From NCBI GenBank assembly GCA_002320285.1, contig DCKE01000022.1:1-9359 (forward strand): a stretch of 9,359 nt of DNA, in the 5' to 3' direction. The DNA is from Flavobacteriaceae bacterium UBA1682 (GTDB taxonomy: Bacteria; Bacteroidota; Bacteroidia; Flavobacteriales; Flavobacteriaceae). Under the pieces are notes generated by a model. That model saw nothing but the letters and a program-made list of their open reading frames with translations, was not told the DNA's origin and ran no database searches. The translations under genes were made by a program, and so were the position numbers. How positions within the stretch are numbered: the stretch's first letter is position 1; every line of letters starts with the position of its first letter. Shown one piece after another: positions 1-6,036 of the stretch.

Positions 1-231
1 TTTTATATGTAAATAAACACTATTGCCACGTAAGGGGAAATCTTGGATCGTAGCTTCGTTATGGAAACCGTGAGCAACTAATATAAGATTATTATGCTCG
101 GATGGAACAATATTGCGCTACTCAAAATAAAGATGCATGATTTCATTCTGTTTAGTTGTTTTTACTAAATCAAAATGTTCAATTAGGAACTCAGGGAGTA
201 TTAATTTTAGTAGGTCTAGATAATTGTCCAC
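1..231 (-). pseudogene. ISAon1-family transposase N-terminal region, degenerate and truncated by the window edge
   Basis: Reading the minus strand from a GTG at 231 down to base 1 gives 77 in-frame codons. They match what I know of the small first ORF of ISAon1-type insertion sequences: an LPEFLIEHFDLVKTT segment near residues 12-26, then EIMHLYFE, and later IQDFPLRG and VYLHIK. The frame is broken by TAG at 118-120 (codon 38), directly after HLYFE, where relatives as I recall them read on with Glu/Lys, so a single substitution from GAG or AAG could explain it. There is no ATG; an in-frame TAA lies at 259-261, so any start must be downstream of it. The rest of this ORF and the catalytic transposase ORF would lie left of the window. 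I infer an inactive IS remnant. Family assignment is from memory of conserved words, not from an alignment. Confidence 0.72.
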
Positions 232-258
232 GATAGGATAGTTTCTGCAAAAATCTGA

Positions 259-432
259 TTATTTTTTTAATTCACACACAACTTTTGAGAATGATCCCAC
301 GTTTCTTATAAATCTGACTTGGGCGTCCTTTATTTTATCATTATTCAAATAGTAAAGCAACCTGAATAACCCCAAAGATCCGTTCCGCTTTAAGATGCAG
401 ACCACCTGACCCTTACAGGTCAACAGCAGCAT
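259..432 (-). other. Possible 57-codon small ORF upstream of the IS remnant, doubtful
   Basis: An ATG at 432-430 opens a 57-residue frame ending at TAA 259-261. The product is basic and hydrophobic (begins MLLLTCKGQVV, middle LGLFRLLYYLNN, end SKVVCELKK). It is in the same frame as the transposase remnant and lies just upstream of it, separated only by the TAA and nine codons. I do not recognise it. It may be chance, a relic of the gene the IS landed in, or part of the IS 5' region. No ribosome binding site or promoter stands out. The remainder of 232-487 shows nothing else that I can interpret. Confidence 0.15.
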
Positions 433-433
433 C
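394..433. repeat. Nested imperfect inverted repeat
   Basis: An outer pair GATGC (394-398) / GCATC (429-433) encloses an inner perfect 5-bp pair TGACC (407-411) / GGTCA (418-422) with a 6-base loop. It could fold as a two-stage hairpin between the IS remnant and the DUF4494 promoter. The inner loop resembles a tRNA anticodon arm, but no acceptor or T-arm fits. Function unknown. Confidence 0.3.
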
Positions 434-487
434 CGCTACTCAGAAAACGAGTCGAATTTGAAAATCTACCTTAAAATTGTGGATATC

Positions 488-495
488 TATATTTG
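488..495 (+). promoter_or_regulatory. Candidate -7 box of the DUF4494 gene
   Basis: TATATTTG is an exact match to the Bacteroidota -7 consensus TAnnTTTG, 58 bases before the preferred start codon at 554. The -33 element is not convincing: the nearest TTTG (457-460) is 27 bases away, more than the usual 17-23. If real, transcription begins near 500. That would rule out the upstream TTG start at 458 and support the ATG at 554. Confidence 0.4.
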
Positions 496-553
496 GAAAC
501 CGCCGAATCTCTTTCGTTTTAAAACTATCTTTGGCGTCTTAAAAAAAATAGAG

Positions 554-1102
554 ATGAGCGCAACCTGGTATGAATGCAAAGTAAAATATAGAAAACTAGA
601 CGATACGGGCAAACAAAAAGTAGTTACTGAACCGTATTTAGTAGATGCTTTATCCTATACGGAAGCAGAGAGAAGAATTAACGAAGAAATGAGCGCCTAT
701 ATTAGTGAAGAGTTTAAAATCACCGCGATCAATATTGCTAACTACGCCGAAATACATCCGTTCGAAAATGCCGATCGCTGGTTTAAATGTAAAGTTTCTC
801 TATTGGCCTATGACGAAGAAAGCGGTAAAGAACGCAAAACCACACTAGCCCTGTTAGTACAAGCCAATGACGTTAAAGAAGCTTACGACAATACGATCGT
901 AGTCATGAAAAACACTATGGGTGAATACAACATACCGGCCGTATCTGAATCACCGATTATGGATGTATTCCCGTATTTTAGTGGTGAAGAAGGCGATGTT
1001 GAAAAATTGGAAAGATTCAATACACTAAAAAACTCTAAACCCGACACAGCACAATGGGCAGAAAACGAGGAAGCTGCCCGTGAAGACGCCTTAGAGGTCT
1101 AA
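554..1102 (+). CDS. DUF4494 domain-containing protein
   Basis: A 182-residue protein of unknown function. The family word at its N-terminus (MSATWYECKVKYRKLDDTGK) and the later segments WFKCKVSLLAYDEESGKERK and MDVFPYF are typical of DUF4494, a family known essentially only from Bacteroidota. The open frame extends upstream to a TTG at 458, but the 32 extra residues look non-coding and lie across a candidate -7 box, and family members begin at MSATWYE or equivalent; I therefore start at ATG 554. The sequence appears to contain two related halves: each has a WYECKVKY/WFKCKVSLL strand followed by a stretch in which values are 'tagged' (EPYLVDALSYTEAE and TLALLVQANDVKEAY), which suggests an internal duplication. 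The last 40 residues are acidic and probably disordered. No signal peptide or membrane segment, so cytosolic. It converges on the MocR gene across a shared hairpin. Function is unknown. Confidence 0.88.
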   Translation: MSATWYECKVKYRKLDDTGKQKVVTEPYLVDALSYTEAERRINEEMSAYISEEFKITAINIANYAEIHPFENADRWFKCKVSLLAYDEESGKERKTTLALLVQANDVKEAYDNTIVVMKNTMGEYNIPAVSESPIMDVFPYFSGEEGDVEKLERFNTLKNSKPDTAQWAENEEAAREDALEV

Positions 1103-1121
1103 AATATAAAAGTTACTTATC

Positions 1122-1150
1122 CAATAAGCCCCTTATCTAGGGGCTTATTG
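1122..1150. terminator. Hairpin terminator between convergent genes
   Basis: A perfect 11-bp stem, CAATAAGCCCC (1122-1132) with GGGGCTTATTG (1140-1150), has a 7-base loop. It lies 20 bases after the DUF4494 stop and 80 bases past the MocR stop on the other strand. The following tract is only moderately T-rich (ATTATTTATA); on the minus strand the stem is followed by GATAAGTAACTTTTATATTTT. It probably serves DUF4494 and may work in both directions. Confidence 0.75.
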
Positions 1151-1230
1151 ATTATTTATACTCGACGTTGACCGACTTACAAAGTAAAATAACATCATTG
1201 GATCGATTGAGTATTTAGAAAGACAAACTC

Positions 1231-2652
1231 TTAGGATAAAACCTCTGCTAGCTGAACAATACCAAATTCCAGCTGGACTTTTGTCAAGGAACCGTAGCTC
1301 AATCGCATACCTTTTACGGGCTCGTTAATACTGTATGCCTCAGGCAAAATAATCTTAATCGATTTCGACCGCAACTGTTGATCAATCCCTTCCCAATCTA
1401 CATCGCTTTTAGGCACAATCCAAAACGCCATACCGCCTTCTGGAATCACATAGTCGACTTTTTCTTTTAGGTGTTTGACCAACAGTCCGTTGGTGAAATT
1501 TCGCTTGTCTTTATAGTAAGCATGAGCCTTTTTCAAATGCCGCTTTATCGTTCCATCCGCAATCAACTGCAATACCGCCTGTTCCATAATCGTATCCCCT
1601 TGAACATCGATAATTTTTCGCAAGGCGCCAATCTTGTTTAGCAAAGCAACATTTTTAGTGACTAAAAACCCAATTCGCAAAGCCGGAGCAACCACCTTGC
1701 TCATCGTTCCTATATATACATAATTATTCAACTCCAAGTGACTGCACAAAGGCAGTATCGGACGATAACCAAAATGAAATTCATTATCATAATCGTCTTC
1801 AATGATGGTAAAACGATACGCATTGGACAATCGAATCAACTCCAATCGACGTTGCAAACTCAAAGTCACCGTCGTTGGGTATTGATGGTGTGGTGTGATA
1901 TAAATCGCCTTGATACGATCATAAGTATTTAAGTGCCGCAGCACATCGTCAATTACTAAACCATCCTGATCCACACCCACCGTCAGCAGTGTGGCACCGG
2001 AGCTCTCAAAAGCCTTCCAAGCCGGTTTATATCCCGGATGCTCTATCATCACATAGTCGTTCGGACTCAACAAACACTGAGCAGTCAAATACATCGCCAT
2101 CTGACTACCCCTTGTTACGCACATTTGCTGCTCATCAATATGCATTCCACGCTGGTGATTCAGCATATTCGCTATGGCTTTTCTAAATTGAACATCACCA
2201 AATTCGTCGGTATACCCCATCATCTGCCATTTGCTCTTGCGATTAAAAATTTGCCGATACGCTCTAGCCAATGCCGCTACTGGTGCTATTTGACTATCGG
2301 GATGTCCGTCATCAAAACGAATCTGATAATATTCACTGTCGACGGACTGCTGTTGAACAGGAACTGCCTCAGTTGCTTGTTTCTTTGAAACCGGTAAAAC
2401 CGCACTGACAAAAGTGCCTTTTCGCTCTTTGGAAACCAGCCATTCTTCATTGATTAATACATTTAAAGCCTCGACTACGGTATTTCTATTAACCCCTAAT
2501 TCGACAGCCATACTTCTACTACCAGGCAAAACACTACCTGCTTCCAAACGACCTATTTGAATATCGGCAATAATCCCATCAGCGATCTGCAGATAAATCG
2601 CTTTATCCAATTCTTTATCTATTCGAATCTCTAATTTCCATGGTCTCAACAT
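1231..2652 (-). CDS. MocR/PdxR-type transcriptional regulator (GntR HTH fused to aminotransferase fold I domain)
   Basis: A 473-residue protein of the usual MocR length. Residues about 12-82 form a GntR-type winged helix-turn-helix (AIYLQIADGIIADI, LPGSRSMAVELGVNRNTV, GTFV). A linker of about 30 residues leads to a class I aminotransferase-like domain to the C-terminus. Visible cofactor features are the EDDYDNEF segment at 285-292, YITPHHQYPTT at 251-261 and GTMSKVVAPALRIGF with the PLP Schiff-base lysine K319. In this family the fold senses PLP or a PLP-amino acid adduct instead of catalysing transamination. The start ATG at 2652-2650 is followed directly by the domain. It is divergent from the cupin/aldolase pair with 101 bases between start codons, the classic position of a MocR protein regulating its neighbours. 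The effector is not readable; true PdxR would sit beside pdxS/pdxT, which are absent here. Confidence 0.93.
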   Translation of the reverse strand: MLRPWKLEIRIDKELDKAIYLQIADGIIADIQIGRLEAGSVLPGSRSMAVELGVNRNTVVEALNVLINEEWLVSKERKGTFVSAVLPVSKKQATEAVPVQQQSVDSEYYQIRFDDGHPDSQIAPVAALARAYRQIFNRKSKWQMMGYTDEFGDVQFRKAIANMLNHQRGMHIDEQQMCVTRGSQMAMYLTAQCLLSPNDYVMIEHPGYKPAWKAFESSGATLLTVGVDQDGLVIDDVLRHLNTYDRIKAIYITPHHQYPTTVTLSLQRRLELIRLSNAYRFTIIEDDYDNEFHFGYRPILPLCSHLELNNYVYIGTMSKVVAPALRIGFLVTKNVALLNKIGALRKIIDVQGDTIMEQAVLQLIADGTIKRHLKKAHAYYKDKRNFTNGLLVKHLKEKVDYVIPEGGMAFWIVPKSDVDWEGIDQQLRSKSIKIILPEAYSINEPVKGMRLSYGSLTKVQLEFGIVQLAEVLS

Positions 2653-2663
2653 CTGGACTAGCT

Positions 2664-2677
2664 GTTTTTATAAAAAC
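2664..2677. promoter_or_regulatory. 14-bp palindrome in the divergent promoter region, candidate operator
   Basis: GTTTTTATAAAAAC is a perfect palindrome 11 bases upstream of the MocR start codon and just before the -33 box of the cupin promoter. ACTG also occurs as a direct repeat with 12-base spacing (2677-2680, 2689-2692), and MocR proteins often bind direct repeats. Either could be the operator. This is positional inference only. Confidence 0.3.
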
Positions 2678-2684
2678 TGTATCA

Positions 2685-2714
2685 TTTGACTGGTCCTAAG
2701 TTAATCTATTTTTG
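2685..2714 (+). promoter_or_regulatory. Bacteroidota-type promoter of the cupin/aldolase unit
   Basis: TTTG at 2685-2688 and TATTTTTG at 2707-2714 match the -33 and TAnnTTTG -7 consensus with 18 bases between them, within the usual range. Transcription should begin near 2720, about 35 bases before the ATG at 2754. This excludes the TTG at 2712 as a start codon. The promoter lies in the intergenic region shared with the divergent MocR gene. Confidence 0.65.
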
Positions 2715-2753
2715 TCATGCAATAATGCAGAAAACAATAAATACTTTTTAATT

Positions 2754-3242
2754 ATGACAACAGTAAAAGAGAACAACACAGCAGAAAAAAAAACAACTAC
2801 CTTCAGTTCTAAGGATTTTCATCAAACTTTTGCAAGACCTGTTTTTGTCAAACCGACGCATTTAATACATAAAAATGTTGAGGATGCAGGAGTACACAAT
2901 CAATTCTCGACAGAACGCAAACATCCGGTTTTCTTTGTGGATTTGCCGAGCAAAAACGTCAGCATGACCATAGGAGGTCTACTTCCTGGACAGTTGACCA
3001 ACCGTCACAGACATACTTATGAAACCGTTCTTTATGTGATCGAAGGAAAGGGATGGACTGAAGTAGAAGACGAGCGTATTGAATGGGAAGCGGGAGATGC
3101 CGTTTACATTCCGGCATGGGGATGGCACAGACATCAAAACATGAGCGACACCGAACCGGCCAAGTACATCGCTTGTGAAAACGCGCCACAATTGCAAAAT
3201 CTAGGTGTAGCACTACGAGAAGAAGAAGGCAGAGATCTATAA
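2754..3242 (+). CDS. Small single-domain cupin protein
   Basis: A 162-residue protein. The conserved cupin barrel covers about residues 55-145. Motif 1 is GQLTNRHRHTYETVLYVIEG, giving probable metal ligands H85 and H87 and a nearby E90. Motif 2 is GDAVYIPAWGWHRHQN, giving H125 and N129. The spacing between the HxH pair and the glutamate is one residue shorter than the textbook cupin motif. HRHTYE followed by YVIEG resembles gentisate dioxygenase-like and related catabolic cupins, so it may be a metal-dependent dioxygenase, isomerase or hydrolase-type cupin; no reaction can be assigned. No signal peptide, so cytosolic. I chose ATG 2754 over a TTG at 2712 because the -7 promoter box overlaps the latter. 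It is followed after 20 bases by the aldolase gene in one apparent operon, probably controlled by the divergent MocR. Confidence 0.85.
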   Translation: MTTVKENNTAEKKTTTFSSKDFHQTFARPVFVKPTHLIHKNVEDAGVHNQFSTERKHPVFFVDLPSKNVSMTIGGLLPGQLTNRHRHTYETVLYVIEGKGWTEVEDERIEWEAGDAVYIPAWGWHRHQNMSDTEPAKYIACENAPQLQNLGVALREEEGRDL

Positions 3243-3262
3243 TTCAAAATCTTATATTTACT

Positions 3263-4165
3263 ATGAAACACACTCCCCTTAAAGGTGTAATTGCCTATCC
3301 AATTACCCCTTTCGACGCCGACGAAAGAGTCAACATTAAGCTGTTTAAAAGCCTGGTAGAACGCTTAGTTCAAAACGGATCTCATGCGATTGCCCCACTG
3401 GGTAGTACCGGAGTTTTGCCGTATTTATCCGACCAAGAAAAAGAAGCGATTACGGAAGCTACTATTGAACAAGTAGCGGGACGAGTTCCTACTTTGGTAG
3501 GCGTATCCAATTTGACTACAGAAAACACCATCTATCACGCCCAATTTGCCGAAAAGGCAGGTGCATCAGCCGTCATGATTATCCCGATGAGTTACTGGAA
3601 ATTAACCGACGATGAAATCTTTGACCATTATGATCGCGTCGCGTCCAAAATCTCCATTCCAATCATGGCCTACAACAATCCGGCAACCAGTGGCATAGAC
3701 ATGACACCGGCATTACTGCAGCGTCTATTGGAAATTCCAAATATCACGATGATCAAAGAAAGTACCGGCGACATTCAACGTATGCATTTCCTGAGAAAAA
3801 CCCTTGGCGAAGAAGTCGCTTTTTACAACGGCTCCAATCCATTAGCCCTAGCCGCTTTTACAGCAGGTGCTCAAGGATGGTGTACGGCAGCTCCGAATCT
3901 TATTCCCGAATTGAATATGGCACTGTACGAAGCCGTTCAAGCCAATGACCTGGTACGCGCGCAACACGTATTTTACCAACAATTCGATTTGTTGAAATTC
4001 ATCGTAAACAAAGGCTTGCCAAGAGCCATTAAGGCAGGATTGAATATACTAGGGCAACATGGAGGCGAACTGAGAGCGCCATTACAACAACTCAATCAAC
4101 AAGATACCGCCGAATTAAAAAAACTATTGACAGAGATCTACCAACCCGAACCGATCAAACTGTAG
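3263..4165 (+). CDS. Dihydrodipicolinate synthase / N-acetylneuraminate lyase family protein (not canonical DapA)
   Basis: A 300-residue (beta/alpha)8 barrel enzyme of the class I pyruvate-aldolase superfamily, full length for the family (about 290-310). The Schiff-base lysine is K165 in MIKEST, the proton-relay tyrosine is Y137 in AYNNPATSG, and the substrate-loop motif is G47-S48-T49-G50 in LGSTGVLPYLS. Against E. coli DapA (from memory) the arginine that binds the carboxylate of aspartate semialdehyde (R138, in YNVPSRTG) is replaced by T142, and the glutamate after GTTG is V51. This argues for a different keto acid or dehydratase/deaminase substrate instead of lysine biosynthesis. Family relatives include neuraminate lyase, KDG/KDX aldolases and hydroxyproline-pathway deaminases. 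The gene follows the cupin by 20 bases and ends before a strong terminator. Confidence 0.9.
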   Translation: MKHTPLKGVIAYPITPFDADERVNIKLFKSLVERLVQNGSHAIAPLGSTGVLPYLSDQEKEAITEATIEQVAGRVPTLVGVSNLTTENTIYHAQFAEKAGASAVMIIPMSYWKLTDDEIFDHYDRVASKISIPIMAYNNPATSGIDMTPALLQRLLEIPNITMIKESTGDIQRMHFLRKTLGEEVAFYNGSNPLALAAFTAGAQGWCTAAPNLIPELNMALYEAVQANDLVRAQHVFYQQFDLLKFIVNKGLPRAIKAGLNILGQHGGELRAPLQQLNQQDTAELKKLLTEIYQPEPIKL

Positions 4166-4242
4166 TTAAAGCAACAGCTGAAGCTTGTATAAACTTTACC
4201 GCTCTAAGTCCGTTTTCCATACCGTCAAACGATCGGTAATCG

Positions 4243-4279
4243 ATAGCCCAAGATTTTCATACTTGGGCTATTTTTTTTT
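4243..4279 (+). terminator. Rho-independent terminator of the cupin/aldolase unit
   Basis: A perfect 10-bp stem ATAGCCCAAG (4243-4252) / CTTGGGCTAT (4262-4271) with a 9-base loop runs straight into nine T residues (4271-4279). It lies 77 bases after the aldolase stop. Stem GC content and T tract are both textbook. Confidence 0.9.
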
Positions 4280-4531
4280 CTCCCTACCAGACCGAAGAAA
4301 AGTCTCAAAGCAGCAAACAAACTTTCAAAATCCATTGCCATTGCTTAAATACAGAGCTGCTGAATTTGACAATCCAATCTCCTGAAAATTCAAATAATTA
4401 GCACACCAAAAGAAATTGTATTACCAATTCATTATTTTTAAGTAAATTTAGTTTACGGAATTATTAATAGCCTAAAATAATCCGCACTTTTTTAAGCTTT
4501 ATAACATTCGAACCCTCAATTTTTTGTTTAT
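4280..4531. other. Intergenic region upstream of the JmjC gene
   Basis: Together with 4166-4242 this gives 366 gene-free bases. Apart from the terminator I find only weak signals. TAAATTTA at 4443-4450 is one mismatch from TAnnTTTG, but the nearest TTG (4416-4418) is 24 bases away. The region becomes strongly AT-rich from 4380 onward, as expected for a promoter. An open frame across 4185-4385 has no coding character and crosses the terminator, so I do not call it. Confidence 0.5.
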
Positions 4532-5413
4532 ATGGATGCTTTAAGATTACAGCAGATCGATCGCGTTTCGACAATTTCTAAAGAAGATTTTGTTGAAAAT
4601 TATTTAAAAAAGCAAAAACCTCTAGTAATAGAGCGACTAACTGAAGATTGGCCTGCCTATGAAAAGTGGCATCTAAACTATATCAAAGATCTGGCTGGAG
4701 AAAAGTTAGTTCCCTTGTACGACGATAGACCGGTAACCCATAAAGACGGCTTTAATCAAGCTCATGCTCAAATGAAAATGTCAGACTATATCGACTTATT
4801 ACAACAAAAACCAACTGCTTATCGCATCTTTCTTTATAATTTAATGAAAGAAGTACCCTCACTGCAAAACGATTTCCGCTGGCCACAATTAGGCCTTAAA
4901 TTAGTCAAACAGTTGCCGATGTTATTTTTTGGAGGGGAAAATTCCAGGGTTTTTATGCATTATGACATTGATTATTCCAATATTTTACACTTTCACTTTC
5001 ACGGTAAAAAGCAATGCATTCTTTTTCATCCCGACCAAACTCCTTATCTTTACAAAATACCTCATTCCTTAATAGTGCGGGAAGACATCGATTTTGACAA
5101 TCCCGATTATCAAAAATGGCCCGCCTTAAGAAAAGCACAGGGTTTTATAGCTGACTTAAGTCACGGCGAAATGCTGTATATGCCGGAAGGCTACTGGCAT
5201 TATATGAAATATATTAGTCCGGGATTCTCTATGAGTTTACGCTCTTTGCCGAGAAAACCAAGCCATGTTATAAAGGCTGTATACAATATCTTTATCATGC
5301 GCCATTTTGACAACTGCATGAGACGTATACGGGGTCAAAGATGGATCGATTACAAAAACGAAAAAGCCGTATCCAAAACGGAGAAAAGGCAACAAAAAAA
5401 ACAAACCATTTGA
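4532..5413 (+). CDS. JmjC / cupin_8-type Fe(II)- and 2-oxoglutarate-dependent oxygenase
   Basis: A 293-residue cupin-like (JmjC-type) protein. The N-terminal part has the family's usual opening, in which a 'KPLVIERLTEDWPAYEKW' segment (about 29-46) precedes the barrel. Iron ligands are visible as the HxD pair H143/D145 in FMHYDIDYSN and the distal H223 in PEGYWHYMKY. A lysine in HGKKQCILFHP (K159/K160) fits the 2-oxoglutarate-binding position. Known relatives hydroxylate proteins or small molecules; the substrate here is unknown. The C-terminal 35 residues are strongly basic and rich in Lys/Arg (ending KRQQKKQTI), which may bind nucleic acid or acidic partners. No signal peptide, so cytosolic. 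The last 73 bases overlap the longest recX reading frame in another frame, so both genes are likely co-transcribed. Confidence 0.87.
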   Translation: MDALRLQQIDRVSTISKEDFVENYLKKQKPLVIERLTEDWPAYEKWHLNYIKDLAGEKLVPLYDDRPVTHKDGFNQAHAQMKMSDYIDLLQQKPTAYRIFLYNLMKEVPSLQNDFRWPQLGLKLVKQLPMLFFGGENSRVFMHYDIDYSNILHFHFHGKKQCILFHPDQTPYLYKIPHSLIVREDIDFDNPDYQKWPALRKAQGFIADLSHGEMLYMPEGYWHYMKYISPGFSMSLRSLPRKPSHVIKAVYNIFIMRHFDNCMRRIRGQRWIDYKNEKAVSKTEKRQQKKQTI

Positions 5414-5892
5414 AAAACACACCCAAATTATTTATCTCGACTGAAGAAGCCAAAAAAAAGCTCGAATACTATTGCAGCTATCAAGAGCGCTGCCATTCTG
5501 AAGTGATGAATAAACTCGAGAATCTCGGTATAGCTCCACATCATCGAGACGAAATTATCGTACATCTCATTCAAGAAAATTTTCTAAACGAGGAACGTTT
5601 TGCCTGCAGTTTCGCAAGAGGCAAACATCGTATGAGTTTTTGGGGCCGCAACAGAATTTTAGCCGAATTAAAATTTCGGGGTATCTCTACCTATAATATT
5701 AAAAAAGCGATGGAAGAACTGCCCGATGACTTATACTATTCGACTTTTGAAAAAATCAGCACTTCCAAATGGGAAACAACGTCAGACAGCAAACTTTTGA
5801 ATAAAAAGAAAAAGGTTATGGATTACTTATTTCGAAAAGGATATGAATCTGATTTAATTTATCAACAAATACAACAACTCAGCTCAAAATAG
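5341..5892 (+). CDS. recX: RecX family regulatory protein
   Basis: RecX binds RecA filaments and modulates recombination and SOS activity in the cytosol. The core, from about residue 35, shows the family pattern of three helical repeats: KKKLEYYCSYQERCHSEVMNKL, then FLNEERFACSFARGKHRMSFWGRNRI with LAELKFRGIS, and a final MDYLFRKGYESDLIYQQI. The longest frame starts at ATG 5341 and gives 183 residues. An alternative TTG at 5410 overlaps the upstream stop (TTGA) and would give 160 residues, nearer the usual Bacteroidota length of about 155-160; the intervening 23 residues are basic and not conserved as far as I know. The start is therefore uncertain. Overlap with the JmjC gene in either case implies translational coupling. 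No clear terminator follows; CCTTA/TAAGG at 5926-5940 is only a 5-bp hairpin without a T tract. Confidence 0.88.
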   Translation: MDRLQKRKSRIQNGEKATKKTNHLKNTPKLFISTEEAKKKLEYYCSYQERCHSEVMNKLENLGIAPHHRDEIIVHLIQENFLNEERFACSFARGKHRMSFWGRNRILAELKFRGISTYNIKKAMEELPDDLYYSTFEKISTSKWETTSDSKLLNKKKKVMDYLFRKGYESDLIYQQIQQLSSK

Positions 5893-6036
5893 TGCATTGT
5901 CAATTTCATTAAAAATACTAAAAACCCTTAAATACTAAGGAAAATAATGTTAAATATGATTTTTTAGAATAATAATATTTCATTTCTGCGTTTTAACAGG
6001 ATATCTAATAACTATTACCCTCTTAAAAATCGTATT

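Noticed and set aside
394..433. A tRNA-Val-like anticodon arm (CTTACAG loop) in the nested inverted repeat
   Set aside because: A canonical 7-base loop breaks the stem pairing, and there is no matching acceptor stem, D-arm or TTCGA T-arm at the right distances.
458..553. N-terminal extension of the DUF4494 protein from a TTG
   Set aside because: The extension contains a -7 promoter-like box and does not resemble the family N-terminus, which begins at the ATG at 554.
1738..2388. Plus-strand open frames across the MocR gene
   Set aside because: They are shadows of a clearly conserved minus-strand protein and have no motifs of their own.
2712..2753. Upstream TTG start for the cupin protein
   Set aside because: It lies within the TATTTTTG promoter box, so it would not be transcribed as part of the mRNA.
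4185..4385. A 66-codon plus-strand open frame after the aldolase gene
   Set aside because: It runs through the strong terminator at 4243-4279, starts from a TTG, and has no coding character or recognisable motif.
5926..5940. CCTTA/TAAGG hairpin as the recX terminator
   Set aside because: The stem is only 5 bp, AT-rich, and not followed by a T tract.
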